Positions 34,313-43,172 of a DNA stretch of 48,891 nucleotides are shown here, piece after piece. Numbering within the stretch: position 1 is the stretch's first letter; the number at the start of each line of letters is the position of its first letter. The notes under the pieces were generated by a model. That model worked only from the letters and a program-made list of their open reading frames with translations, had not been told where the DNA came from and did no database searches. The position numbers were made by a program, and so were the translations under genes. This stretch comes from Nitrospira sp. (GTDB taxonomy: Bacteria > Nitrospirota > Nitrospiria > Nitrospirales > Nitrospiraceae), in the NCBI GenBank assembly GCA_005116945.1, contig SWDH01000041.1:22402-71292 (forward strand). Reading direction: 5' to 3'.

Positions 34313-35836
34313 CTAGCCGTCAGAATCACATTTTCTGAGAAGAGCCCTTCTGAGTTCGACCATCGCCAAGGTATCTCGCGCGCAGTATCGCAGTAACGCC
34401 TCTTCAATCGTCGCCCGCTCAACCCAATCCGTTTCAACAAAGACCATGCGGTAATACTGACTGGCAGCATGCCCTCCCTCTTTAATCGCCAGATCGTCAT
34501 ACCCCAACGATGGGACGAGAGCGGGGAGGATCTCTTTTAGCGAGTAGGAGCCGTCAAAGTGTGGATGATAGTAGTGATCGCGCACGATCGGATACAGATC
34601 CCAGATGCGCTTCACTAATGACTGAAGCGCGGGTCGCAACGAAGGAAGAACCACGGCCAACTGCTCGATTACAGACTTTTCGTACGGCGAATAGACACAG
34701 ATACTCCCCCGGCCCCCCAGAGATTCCAGCAAGGCTTCGGCAAGCACCTTTCGGGGATCGCTCACATCCTTGTGCAGAAACTCCTCATGGCGTAGCTCAC
34801 CGCTTGCCTGTTCAATATGATTCGACCACTGAACCGGAAGGGCTTGATAGGGTCTCGTCTCCGAGAATCGCGGCACCGCCAGCATGACCGTTTCAAAATC
34901 GAGGTGATGCACCGGATACTGTACGGCCTTCAGCACAGTGCCGAGTTTCGCAGACACCCACTCGACATTGTCCTTCACACGATGCTGGACCGGCGACAGC
35001 TTCGTTCCAGCTGGAATCTCGTCGATGGTCGTCACCCCCTGCTGAGTCAATTGACTGACCACGTGTTTCGAACCCGGCAAGTAATGAATCCATCGCTCCG
35101 GTTTGTCTTTGGTACAATATTCCCAGAACGGGCAATCGTAGGGTGTGTGACAATGCCGGTCCGGCTCAATCGCTGGAGGCTGTGTCTGGAGCAACATAAG
35201 ACTCATCGTGGCCAACCGCTCGGGCACCGCAACCCGTCGTTGAGCCACAGCCTCGGACAGATCCTGAATCGCAAATAGCTCTGTCAGATCGATGGCTCCA
35301 TCTCGATACAGATACCCCGTATTGATATGCATGAGACTGACGGAGATGAGTGTCAGCCCTGCGCCCAGTATGACTTCGCTTTGCACGGCAAGATCTTCGA
35401 GATGCACGTCCTTGACCTTCGTTGAAGACTTGACCTCGATCAGACGCCAGCCACAGGGCTCTCCCTCCGCAGTCGGAATACGCTCCAATACATCTGCGCG
35501 AATCAACACTCCAGCATGCAAAAACGCCGCTTCGAAAATTGCGGGCACGGTGAGGTCCTGAACCAACGCCGCCGTCTGCGTGAGTGCGGCCTCTGTCTGG
35601 CGATATCCTGCTGTCACCAACACACCGCCTGGGAAACGGCTCCTGGCCAACTCTCCAACTTCTGTTCCCATATCGAACATCGCTTGAGTCGCGGCATCCG
35701 GCTTGGTCGCGAGAGAAGGTTGATGGATTTCGAGGTACAGACGCTTATGACATTGCAAACCTGATAGGAACTTTGACTTTGAGAGCCGTGGGGCTTTTGG
35801 AAGTGTGACTAGTGAAAGATCACTGAGCTCAGTCAT
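34313..35836 (-). CDS. DUF2779 protein: Cas4-like nuclease fused to DEDD exonuclease
   Basis: 507 residues with two nuclease folds. Residues 1-245 resemble Cas4/RecB-type PD-(D/E)XK enzymes: LSKSKFLSGLQCHKRLYLE, Asp115 in IRADVLERI and Glu134/Lys136 in LIEVKSS. Four cysteines (29, 229, 235, 241) are placed as for a 4Fe-4S cluster. From 308, HHLDFET (Asp313, Glu315) starts a DEDD/RNase-H-like exonuclease that ends in CARDTLAMVELRRAL (Asp488); YSLKEILPALVPSLGYDDLAI is characteristic of DUF2779. It probably processes DNA or RNA ends; the true role is unknown. Its 3' end abuts a decayed IS3 copy. Confidence 0.85.
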   Translation of the reverse strand: MTELSDLSLVTLPKAPRLSKSKFLSGLQCHKRLYLEIHQPSLATKPDAATQAMFDMGTEVGELARSRFPGGVLVTAGYRQTEAALTQTAALVQDLTVPAIFEAAFLHAGVLIRADVLERIPTAEGEPCGWRLIEVKSSTKVKDVHLEDLAVQSEVILGAGLTLISVSLMHINTGYLYRDGAIDLTELFAIQDLSEAVAQRRVAVPERLATMSLMLLQTQPPAIEPDRHCHTPYDCPFWEYCTKDKPERWIHYLPGSKHVVSQLTQQGVTTIDEIPAGTKLSPVQHRVKDNVEWVSAKLGTVLKAVQYPVHHLDFETVMLAVPRFSETRPYQALPVQWSNHIEQASGELRHEEFLHKDVSDPRKVLAEALLESLGGRGSICVYSPYEKSVIEQLAVVLPSLRPALQSLVKRIWDLYPIVRDHYYHPHFDGSYSLKEILPALVPSLGYDDLAIKEGGHAASQYYRMVFVETDWVERATIEEALLRYCARDTLAMVELRRALLRKCDSDG

Positions 35837-35904
35837 GGTGGGATGACACTAATCGGTCAGATACATCTTTGTCCAGCAGGCAGAACGATCAACCAGAATC
35901 AGGC

Positions 35905-36000
35905 GCAGGCTGTTCAGAAAGGCTCAACTTCTCACCTACCCAACCCTGGCACGCCGAGACACGCCTTCTCCCATGCAAGACCGCAGCAAGCGACCAATGA
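35905..36000. repeat. Degenerate partial copy of the MITE-like repeat
   Basis: GCAGGCTGTTCAGAAAGGCT is a diverged left end, followed by TTCTCACCTACCCAACCCTGG and GCCGAGACACGCCTT, which match the internal part of the copies at 21574 and 47348. The other end is not found. It lies between the divergent DUF2779 and MATE genes and creates a false N-terminal extension of the MATE frame. Confidence 0.65.
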
Positions 36001-36176
36001 TGGCCTTTCCAAGCTTGCTTGTGCACATGTTCCCAAAGATAGCCCGGATGAGTCCCCCACTGCGCGCGTCCAACGAAGAGAGTCCACGACCGCGCATTGC
36101 ACGAGCACAGGGGAGTCACCGGGCTATCCATCCTCTGCTGGCGGCCTTTATCAGCAGACTGCTAGGATGGGCCAGC

Positions 36177-37502
36177 ATGGCATCCAGCATTACACAGATC
36201 AGAAAATCCGTCCTCACCCTGGCCTTGCCAGTTACGGTCAGCACCTTGCTTCAACGCACCGAAGGCATCGCCGCCGTCTTTCTTGTCGGTGGTCTCGGGG
36301 CCACATCGATTGCGGCCGTCGGACTAGGCCAGTTGCTCGCCTTCATCGCCACCACGCTCGTCTCAGGATTATCGGTAGGCGCCAACGTCCTTATTGCTCA
36401 GCTGTGGGGCGCCCGCCGCGCCAAAGATGTCGGAGAAGCCGCCACGCACCTCCTGGGATTAGCCGCCATCGCGTCCTGCTCACTCATGATTCTCGGACTA
36501 TCCTTGAATCGATTCACCATGGAACTCTTGGGCGCAGAACACGACGTCATCGCACTCGCTCTGCCCTACTCAAATTTCATCTTCCTGGTCATTCCCTGCA
36601 CCATTTTCTTGCAAGTCCTCTCGTCGATTATCCAGGGCACCGGAAACACCAAAACTCCCATGTATGCCTTGATCGCAGTGAACCTACTGTATCTCACAAT
36701 GGCCTACCCACTGATCTACGGACTCTGGGGCGTCCCAGCCTTGGGTATCACCGGAGCAGCCGTGGCCGCCGGTCTCGCGGAAGGGATAGGTGTAGTCTAC
36801 CTCCTTTGGTCTTGCCGATCACTCTTGAAGAGATCACTTCACATCAGGCGAGATCTCTTACGCTCGACCTGGCAGATCGGCGCATCGGTCTCAGGAGAAC
36901 GGATCTTTCAGCAGGCAGGGATTATTCTCTACACTAAGATGGTCCTCCTCTATGGCACAGTGACCTACGCCGCCCATCAAGTCGGCTTGTCCATCGAATC
37001 CCTGTCATTCCTACCGGGGTACGGCTTCGCAATCGCAGCCGCCACGATGGTAGGACAGAGTATCGGTGCAGGGAAATATGTCAGGGCAAAAATGGAAAAC
37101 TGGGAAGCAAATCGCCTGGCCGGTATCGCGATGGCTTCGATGGGCCTGCTGTTCTTTTTCTTTCCCTATGTGTTACTCCGCATCTTTACCAACGACGAGG
37201 CTGTTGTCGAACTCGGTACCGTGTTCCTTCGCATCGTCGCCATCCTCCAAGTCCCCCTCAGCCTCACCATGGTGTTAGCCGGATCGCTCCGTGGAGCAGG
37301 TGACACTCGATTCATCATGTTGGCAACGACCGTCGGCATGTGGGGAGTCCGGCTGCCCCTCGCAGCCATCGCAGGCCCCTGGCTCGCACTCGATGTGCTC
37401 TTCGTCTGGAGTGCGATGATCGCAGACTGGACAGTCCGAATGGGTTTACTGCTCTGGCGCTATCGATCTGAGCGATGGAAAGCGATTCAAGTCCTTCGCT
37501 AA
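36177..37502 (+). CDS. MATE family efflux transporter
   Basis: 441 residues with twelve predicted membrane helices, the normal size. It has ALPVTVSTLLQRTEGIAAVF, GLSVGANVLIAQLWGARR, SSIIQGTGNTKTPMY, IFQQAGIILYTKMV and TMVGQSIGAGKYVRAK, the repeated two-bundle pattern of MATE/DinF proteins. It would export drugs or metabolites in exchange for Na+ or H+; some relatives move lipid-linked sugars. I place the start at 36177, after AGGA and just before the first helix, rather than at 35973, because the extra 68 residues are basic, lack any motif and overlap a repeat. Confidence 0.88.
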   Translation: MASSITQIRKSVLTLALPVTVSTLLQRTEGIAAVFLVGGLGATSIAAVGLGQLLAFIATTLVSGLSVGANVLIAQLWGARRAKDVGEAATHLLGLAAIASCSLMILGLSLNRFTMELLGAEHDVIALALPYSNFIFLVIPCTIFLQVLSSIIQGTGNTKTPMYALIAVNLLYLTMAYPLIYGLWGVPALGITGAAVAAGLAEGIGVVYLLWSCRSLLKRSLHIRRDLLRSTWQIGASVSGERIFQQAGIILYTKMVLLYGTVTYAAHQVGLSIESLSFLPGYGFAIAAATMVGQSIGAGKYVRAKMENWEANRLAGIAMASMGLLFFFFPYVLLRIFTNDEAVVELGTVFLRIVAILQVPLSLTMVLAGSLRGAGDTRFIMLATTVGMWGVRLPLAAIAGPWLALDVLFVWSAMIADWTVRMGLLLWRYRSERWKAIQVLR

Positions 37503-37510
37503 TCAGGTCT

Positions 37511-37546
37511 GTCTGGTTCATTTGGTTTATTTGGTTTGTCTGGTTT
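37511..37546 (+). repeat. Short tandem TGGTTT repeat
   Basis: Four imperfect units of the form TCTGGTTC, TTTGGTTT, ATTTGGTTTG and TCTGGTTT in a row, directly after the MATE stop codon. The last GGTTTGT can pair with ACAAACC at 37552-37558 to form a small hairpin. Confidence 0.6.
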
Positions 37547-37763
37547 AAGCAAACAAACCGAATAGACGAGAGAAACCGGCTGGATGTTACGCACTGGGAG
37601 CGGTAATTTTTCTATTGCTTTCATTGTCAGATTGTCAGTACGTTATTCTAGAACATGGCTGAGGGAGCAACAACGTACCTGCGACCCTGGGCTTGGAATT
37701 TTTCCACGCTGTCGCAAATGCGGTAGCTTCACCAAAAACCGTCACATTTGAAGGGAGATCAAG

Positions 37764-38000
37764 ATGAAAACCAAAGCAACGTTCTATCACGCCGGATGCC
37801 CCGTGTGCGTCGCAGCCGAGCAGAGCGTGGCCAACGCATTGGATCCGACAAAGTACGACGTGGAACACGTCCATCTGGGAACTAGCAAAGGGCGCGTGAA
37901 AGAAGCAGAAGCAGCCGGCGTCAAGTCAGTGCCGGCTCTAGTGATGAACGGAGCAGCCTTTCACATCAACTTCGGCGCCGGCATCGACGCACTGAAGTAA
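37764..38000 (+). CDS. Thioredoxin-fold mini-protein with CPVC motif
   Basis: 78 residues. It begins KTKATFYHAGCPVCVAAEQS (active-site Cys12 and Cys15), continues KYDVEHVHLGTSKGRV, then SVPALVMNG with the cis-proline of thioredoxin folds, and ends near FGAGIDALK. This is a glutaredoxin-like thiol oxidoreductase about 20 residues shorter than most. A GGGAG site lies seven bases before the ATG. A strong terminator follows at 38032. It forms a one-gene transcript; the redox partner is unknown. Confidence 0.8.
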   Translation: MKTKATFYHAGCPVCVAAEQSVANALDPTKYDVEHVHLGTSKGRVKEAEAAGVKSVPALVMNGAAFHINFGAGIDALK

Positions 38001-38031
38001 TCATCTCTATCAGCTGACTGCCCTAAGATCA

Positions 38032-38063
38032 GGGGGCGTGCCTCACGGCACGCCCCCTTTTTT
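38032..38063 (+). terminator. Rho-independent terminator after the mini-thioredoxin
   Basis: A perfect 11-bp stem GGGGGCGTGCC / GGCACGCCCCC with loop TCAC, followed by six T. It is the clearest terminator in the window. Confidence 0.9.
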
Positions 38064-38213
38064 ATCGTCCAACGTGTGAGCTCAGCCGCATGCAACGCTG
38101 GCAAGCCGTTGCCCATCAAGTGGAGCGAAGAGGTAGGCGCCTTTTTCACCACTTGACTCCAATGGTGAACCGGTTCCGAAAACTTTCAAGCTTTCGCGTA
38201 GATCAAACATAAG

Positions 38214-38684
38214 TTAGGCCTTAATGCACATGAGTACGGCCTGTTCGTTGAGACCGACCAGTTGTAGCTGGTTGTTCTTATAGAGGTTAGTCTTAGTGAT
38301 CAGTGCGAAGTAGTCTGGCTCGTCGTATAGCTGCTTCGCGTGACGGTGATGGGCGTAGCGATCGGGAGGCGTTGCAAGGGTTTTCAGGTCGGACCGCTGC
38401 TCTTGGTCAATAACGCCCAGGAAGAACGCAACATCAGCCATCTTTCGCAAAGAACTAAGAACGCGCTCGTCGATTTACAACTCCTTTGTGGCGAGTTCGT
38501 GGGAGACACTCGGATTCCGAGAAATGAAGACTGCAGAGAGTAATTCGCTTAGCTGCGACTCAAGGTCGCAAACGGTTTGAATTGCTGCCGCACGATGATT
38601 CATCTGTCCATCGGTCAGGATGATCTGCATGCCGCGCCATTGCTGGATTATTTCTGGATTCATGCTGTGAGTGGTAGACCCCAA
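38214..38684 (-). pseudogene. MltR-like protein gene broken by an in-frame stop
   Basis: Two frames in the same register are separated only by a TAA at 38475-38477. The upstream part has MNPEIIQQWRGMQIILTDG and AAAIQTVCDLESQLSELL. The downstream part has ERVLSSLRKMADVAFFLGVI and LKTLATPPDRYAHHRHA, which resembles the MltR/helical repressor fold in which a DLxxIRxxRxxFAH-type motif is conserved. Intact, it would be about 150 residues. The stop could be a true mutation or a sequencing error. MltR relatives repress mannitol genes, but no mannitol genes are near. Confidence 0.7.
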
Positions 38685-38897
38685 AAGGTTGAGTGTACTG
38701 ACCGGAATATTACGCGAAACCTGCCCGCAAATTCCTCTGTGATTGTCCTGTCGGTTTTTGGTTTAAAGACTTCTCACCAATATCCACATAGCCGGAATGG
38801 CCTGATGTACGGCGCCAGCGCCACAAGCCGTGGCGCGAGAAACCTCATTCGTTTTTGGACTTATCCGAACGTTTCACCTTTCACGAACGACCGCGGG

Positions 38898-40232
38898 TTA
38901 GCAATTCGTTGGCCGCGTATCTTTCCCGGTTCCGATCGTCACTTCAATTCTTGCGACCCCCTTCACATTGGCGCAGAGATCACCGAGACAGGGTGTCACC
39001 AGCCTGAACGGACCACCTTTCGCATCAGGCAACGCTGCCTCATCGAGTTCGTAGACGAGAACCCCGTGTTCTCTCGCCTGTTGGAGCGTGAGGCAGGCGG
39101 AATATTTGCCGTCTGCCGCATGCATTGTCACATGATCCGCCCCGATGGCCAGCGCCGGAATATCGAGCAGGCCCTTCAGGCGAATTCCCTTTCCCTGCAT
39201 GCCGGGCATCACCGTCGAGATATCGAGTTGATGCTCTGCCGGCAACGATGCAAGCGCAGCACGATCGAGTGAAACGGGTTGAACCACCGCCCCGTCGATC
39301 CGCACGATACCGGGGCCGATTCGATCTCGCTCAGTGATGGTCTTGATCACCGCGGTCAGCATATCGTTCAGCGGCGTCGGAATGCCAAACTTCCGACCGA
39401 GCGTCACAACATATCCGTTCAGAAAATCGATCTCAGTCGGCCGACCGGATTTCCAATCGTCATACATTGAGGTATGGATATCCCGAATCTCTTGGGTCCA
39501 GCGAACCACCTTCTCCGCCATATCCTCGGCAAGCGGCACCTTCGCGCTGGCAGCCACCGCCACCACTTCACCCACGATCTGGTGAATGACATGCAACATC
39601 TCGGGATGATCGAGCGCCTTGGACACTTTGTCGTCGATCATCACGGTCAGAGGATTGAAGACGCAATTCCAACACATTTTCTCCCATTTGCTGCGCCGGA
39701 TATCCTCAACCAACTGACAAGGAATCCCCGCCTGCTTAAACAGATCCGCAATGGCCAGTATGCGAGCGCTCTGGTGCCCCATCAACTCTCCGATCGCTAC
39801 AGCCCCCCTCTTATAGTGGTCGATGACGCCAGGTTCCGCGATCTTGGTATAGATATACGCGATACCGCCGACGACGCAATCCCGTTGCACTCGCGCCAGG
39901 ATGCGATCTTCCGTATCAACTCCGTTCTGTAGGGTCAGGATGACGGTTCGATCGGTCAGAACCGGCTCGATTTGGGTCAACACTTCGTCCAAATCGTAGG
40001 CTTTCACAGAAAGGATAATCAGGTCCGGCCGCACGAGATCTCGCGGATCGGACGCGGCCGGTGGATGAACGGTGAAAGAACCACTGGCACTTCGAATCGT
40101 GAGACCATTCTGTTTCACCGCTGCGAGCGTTTTGGGCCGCAGCAGGAACGACACAGAAAGATTCGCTTTCGCGAAATGCGCGCCGAAGAACCCACCGACT
40201 GATCCGGCCCCTACCATGAGAATCTGTTTCAT
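38898..40232 (-). CDS. Ketopantoate reductase-like protein with sulfite-oxidase-like tail
   Basis: 444 residues from the ATG at 40232, chosen because GAGGAG lies five bases upstream. Residues 1-305 are a PanE/ApbA reductase: MVGAGSVGGFFG (NADPH loop), the Lys-Asn pair in KMCWNCVFNPLT (Lys185, Asn189) and RPTEIDFLNG (Glu267). Residues 308-432 (IDGAVVQPVSLDRAALASLP, GIRLKGLLDIP, VYELDEAALPDAKGGPFRLV, GVARIEV) follow the fold of sulfite-oxidase/YedY-type molybdopterin domains. The Cys that binds molybdenum is not at its usual place, so this tail is probably not catalytic. The reductase half may make pantoate or act on another 2-oxo acid. Confidence 0.8.
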   Translation of the reverse strand: MKQILMVGAGSVGGFFGAHFAKANLSVSFLLRPKTLAAVKQNGLTIRSASGSFTVHPPAASDPRDLVRPDLIILSVKAYDLDEVLTQIEPVLTDRTVILTLQNGVDTEDRILARVQRDCVVGGIAYIYTKIAEPGVIDHYKRGAVAIGELMGHQSARILAIADLFKQAGIPCQLVEDIRRSKWEKMCWNCVFNPLTVMIDDKVSKALDHPEMLHVIHQIVGEVVAVAASAKVPLAEDMAEKVVRWTQEIRDIHTSMYDDWKSGRPTEIDFLNGYVVTLGRKFGIPTPLNDMLTAVIKTITERDRIGPGIVRIDGAVVQPVSLDRAALASLPAEHQLDISTVMPGMQGKGIRLKGLLDIPALAIGADHVTMHAADGKYSACLTLQQAREHGVLVYELDEAALPDAKGGPFRLVTPCLGDLCANVKGVARIEVTIGTGKDTRPTNC

Positions 40233-40323
40233 TGTGCTCCTCGCAAAGAAATGAGCGCGTACTATAGCACGCAGATTCGTCGGCTCGAAATGCGCTAGAA
40301 TCGGCACGCCGACTCAGGTAAAT

Positions 40324-40423
40324 AGGTAGATAGGCTGACGGCTATTAGGGGGTTCGTTTAATGGATGGATTGATTCATACTTTGCCAAATTTTCTTAACC
40401 TTCGGCCTTCAGCCTATCCACCT
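40324..40423. repeat. Inverted repeat in the KPR-sirtuin gap
   Basis: AGGTAGATAGGCTGACGGC (40324-40342) is matched, as inverted complement, by GCCTTCAGCCTATCCACCT (40405-40423) at 17 of 19 bases. It lies in the divergent promoter region between the ketopantoate-reductase-like gene and the sirtuin gene. The arms are 62 bases apart. It may be an interspersed repeat of the genome. Confidence 0.6.
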
Positions 40424-40434
40424 GATTAACCGCC

Positions 40435-41163
40435 ATGACTACTGACGATCAGATTCTCCGAGCCCGCACACACCTTGCGTCCGCTCGGAACGTCACGATC
40501 CTCACGGGAGCCGGCATTTCTGCGGATAGCGGCGTACCGACCTTTCGCGGGGCGGACGGTTTATGGCGCAACTTTCGCGCGGAGGATCTGGCAACGCCCG
40601 AGGCTTTTGAGCGGGACCCCAGGCTGGTGTGGGAATGGTACAACTGGCGGCGTGAATTGATTGCTACGAAACAGCCTAATCCTGCTCACATCGCTCTTGT
40701 TGAGCTTGACCGTCGCAGGCCCGATACCTTCTGGCTGATCACGCAAAATGTCGATGGACTTCATCGGACCGCTGGATCAAGACGCCTCTCTGAAATTCAC
40801 GGCAACATCTGGAAGGTTCGCTGCACGGGCTGTGGCGTCATCTCGGAAAATCGGGAGATTCCTCTCCCTACCTTGCCGACGTGCCGGCTTTGCCAGGCGC
40901 TGCTCCGGCCTCATATCGTCTGGTTTGGGGAATCGCTCCGGGAGGAAGACCTGCGCCGCTGTGATCAGGCCATCCAAAGCTGCGATCTTTTCCTTGTGAT
41001 CGGCACATCGGGGGTTGTCTATCCAGCAGCAGGATTTGCGGCAATGGCGAAGGAGGTCGGTGCATTGGTCATCGAGATCAATCTCGAAAGCACCCCACAA
41101 TCTGACCTGGTTGACCTCTCGCTACAGGGCCGCGCGAAAGATATAGTCCCACTACTCTTTTAA
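40435..41163 (+). CDS. cobB: NAD-dependent protein deacylase (sirtuin, CobB-like)
   Basis: 242 residues. GAGISADSGVPTFRG (25-39) binds NAD, TQNVDGLH (103-110) and the catalytic His122 in EIHGN follow, and Cys130/133/150/153 form the zinc ribbon. A YxxR pair (Tyr69, Arg72) in WEWYNWRRE marks the class III sirtuins, which prefer succinyl or malonyl lysine. It removes acyl groups from lysines and produces O-acyl-ADP-ribose. Its 3' end overlaps the convergent HAD gene by 12 bases. Confidence 0.93.
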   Translation: MTTDDQILRARTHLASARNVTILTGAGISADSGVPTFRGADGLWRNFRAEDLATPEAFERDPRLVWEWYNWRRELIATKQPNPAHIALVELDRRRPDTFWLITQNVDGLHRTAGSRRLSEIHGNIWKVRCTGCGVISENREIPLPTLPTCRLCQALLRPHIVWFGESLREEDLRRCDQAIQSCDLFLVIGTSGVVYPAAGFAAMAKEVGALVIEINLESTPQSDLVDLSLQGRAKDIVPLLF

Positions 41164-41886
41164 AGCCATCGCCAACGAAAGAAGTTCCTCTAACGTCCGA
41201 ATCACATGCCCACCCGACACCTCATGACGCCCAGCTCGATCCAACAACACGCCGGTCAGTCCGGCCTTCGTCGCCCCCTCCATATCGTCCCTCACACTGT
41301 CACCCACATGGATCGCCTCGGCCGGATCGATTGCATGTTTTTCAAGAGCGATCTCGAAAATCTTCGGTGCAGGCTTGGCAGCCCTGGCAAGACTGGCAAT
41401 CGTCACCGTATCGAAGAGTCGGTCAATGCCGAGTCCCCGCATCACAGGGAACAACCTGGAATCGAAGTTGGAGATTATCCCCAATTCGAACCCTTCCTCA
41501 CGAAGCCTGGTCAAGACAGCATGTGTTTCGGGGAACAATGCCCATGAATGCGGATCTTCAAACACCTGAAAGACCTGTTCGAAAAATTCATCGAATCGCT
41601 CGAACATCCCGACGCGATAAAACACGTTGTGGACGATGTCGAACCACCAGAGCCGTTCACATTGCTTTAACTCAATGGGATCTGTTGCGGCAAAGACCGG
41701 CGGCGCCGCGTCATGAAAGGCGCGCCGAAAGGCTTGCGCAATCGAAGCCTGCGAGTCGGGGGTCTGCCGAAACCCATGCTGAACTGCATGGGTGAGATAG
41801 ATGTCCGCCACCGAACCATGAATATGAAACAAGGTATCGGCTGCGTCGAAAAAGATGACGTGGACTGGGGTCTTCATAGGGCGCAC
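41152..41886 (-). CDS. HAD-IA family hydrolase
   Basis: 244 residues. The Rossmann-like HAD fold shows FFDAADTLF (nucleophile Asp14, with Ala instead of the second Asp), IISNFDS (motif II), Lys in AKPAPKIFEIAL (motif III) and HVGDSVRDDMEGA (motif IV). It resembles the REG-2/HDHD3 group of phosphatases. With the second Asp replaced by Ala it may be a weak or specialised phosphohydrolase. The start may be GTG at 41886, behind GAGAGG, or ATG at 41877. It is convergent with and overlaps the sirtuin gene. Confidence 0.87.
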   Translation of the reverse strand: MRPMKTPVHVIFFDAADTLFHIHGSVADIYLTHAVQHGFRQTPDSQASIAQAFRRAFHDAAPPVFAATDPIELKQCERLWWFDIVHNVFYRVGMFERFDEFFEQVFQVFEDPHSWALFPETHAVLTRLREEGFELGIISNFDSRLFPVMRGLGIDRLFDTVTIASLARAAKPAPKIFEIALEKHAIDPAEAIHVGDSVRDDMEGATKAGLTGVLLDRAGRHEVSGGHVIRTLEELLSLAMALKE

Positions 41887-41959
41887 ACATCCTCTCGTGA
41901 GTGGATTGTAGTCACCTCAAAAATCCGAAGTCAAAGCATGCTCCTAATTATGCGATTTC

Positions 41960-41988
41960 TTGACAAAGAATACCCTCACTGCTAGCTT
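41960..41988 (+). promoter_or_regulatory. Possible sigma70 promoter of the receiver-domain gene
   Basis: TTGACA (41960-41965) is separated by 17 bases from TAGCTT (41983-41988). The -35 is perfect, the -10 only half. The GTG start at 42018 lies 29 bases further, with GGAGGG before it. Confidence 0.5.
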
Positions 41989-42017
41989 CGAATCATTCAA
42001 CAATCTCGGAGGGTCAG

Positions 42018-43151
42018 GTGGCTTCAACCATCTTCGTCGTCGACAGTAGTCCCGCCGTTCGCCGGCTGGTCGAGCAAATTTCAAAGCAAGAAGGGTGCGA
42101 CGTGCAGGGATTTCAGGACGGTCCTGCCGCGTTGCAAGCCGCTCGTCACGCAAGCCCGAATTTCATCATCGCCGATTATCACTTAGAGAACATGACCTTT
42201 TCGGGGTTCTGCAAGGAAGTCTACAAACTCGATAACCTGGCAGAAACCTATATCGTCTCCTTGACCAGCCCGTCAGATCGTGTCGATGAAAGCCATATGC
42301 GCTCGCTGGGAGTGAAGGCCTTTCTCAATAAACCGTTTCAGTCGGAAGCCCTCGCCGAGATAATCAAGGATTTGGAAAAACAGCAGGCCGCGAGAGCGAG
42401 TGGAACCAAGAAGAAGTCTCGCTCCTGGCCCCCAGTCACCAGTGGGACAGATTCGGATGATGAGAGCGTCAACGAAGACGATTCGGCTGAGCAAGATGAG
42501 GCGCCGGTGATCATTCCTCACCCTCAACCGAAACACATCCCTGCCGCGACGACCGTCACCGCACAGACGCAGACAGCCGAACCGGAAGAAGCGATGATGG
42601 GTCTCTTCGGGCAACTCCTTCATTCCATGTCTGAACGGACAGAAAAAAAGATCGCCGATTTACTCCCCGAGATGGTGGGAAAAGATCTGGCAACGCTCGT
42701 GGCCAAGGCCGTGGAAGCTGAGGTGCGGACACAGACAGGGACATCTCTCTCGGAAGAACGGCTGATTCAGGTACTGAAACCGTTGCTCATGACGGCACTC
42801 CCCAAGGTGCTCTCACAAGAGATGTCGCTCCTCGAACCCATCATTCGACAGAGCGTGCTCGACACCGCGAGCCCCCTGATCAAAGAGCGCATTGATCAAT
42901 GCGTCCGCGAAGAAATCACGGCCGTTCGCAGCTCACTACCCGATATGGTTCGGGAACAGCTCGGCTCGCTTGAGGGACTCGTCAAGGAAGAGGTCCAGCA
43001 GGCTGCCACCAAGCAGACGGCTGGAATCGCCGACGCACTTGTCAGGGTGACCGCCCGAGAACAGGTCGAACAGGCGGTCCTGCGTCTCGTGCCAAATCTC
43101 GCCGAAGAACAGATCAAGGCAGAGATCGTTCGTCTCACACAGGCCGCGTAA
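42018..43151 (+). CDS. Receiver-domain protein with long helical C-terminus
   Basis: 377 residues. Residues 1-120 are a response-regulator receiver: Asp9, phosphoacceptor Asp53 in FIIADYHL, Ser81/Thr83 and Lys105 in FLNKPF; Ser10 replaces the second acidic residue, so Mg binding is weaker than usual. An acidic/basic linker (120-170) leads to a region (190-377) of amphipathic helices with repeated short units such as MVGKDLATLVAKAVEAEV, MTALPKVLSQEM and DMVREQLGSLEGLVKEEVQ. No DNA-binding or enzyme domain is visible. GTG is the start, with GGAGGG upstream. It may be a signalling scaffold. Confidence 0.8.
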   Translation: MASTIFVVDSSPAVRRLVEQISKQEGCDVQGFQDGPAALQAARHASPNFIIADYHLENMTFSGFCKEVYKLDNLAETYIVSLTSPSDRVDESHMRSLGVKAFLNKPFQSEALAEIIKDLEKQQAARASGTKKKSRSWPPVTSGTDSDDESVNEDDSAEQDEAPVIIPHPQPKHIPAATTVTAQTQTAEPEEAMMGLFGQLLHSMSERTEKKIADLLPEMVGKDLATLVAKAVEAEVRTQTGTSLSEERLIQVLKPLLMTALPKVLSQEMSLLEPIIRQSVLDTASPLIKERIDQCVREEITAVRSSLPDMVREQLGSLEGLVKEEVQQAATKQTAGIADALVRVTAREQVEQAVLRLVPNLAEEQIKAEIVRLTQAA

Positions 43152-43172
43152 GACTCCCGTTTCCGCTCCGAC

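Noticed and set aside
35843..36937. Long plus-strand frame of about 360 codons rich in Arg and His.
   Set aside because: It overlaps the MATE gene in another frame; its composition is that of a shadow frame and no domain is visible.
37511..37546. Possible small CRISPR-like array in the TGGTTT repeats.
   Set aside because: Units are adjacent with no spacers; it is a simple tandem repeat. No CRISPR array or cas gene is seen in the window.
38818..38836. Hairpin GCGCCAC-AAGCC-GTGGCGC downstream of the ketopantoate-reductase-like gene.
   Set aside because: The stem is only seven pairs and no T-run follows on the minus strand, so I did not call a terminator.
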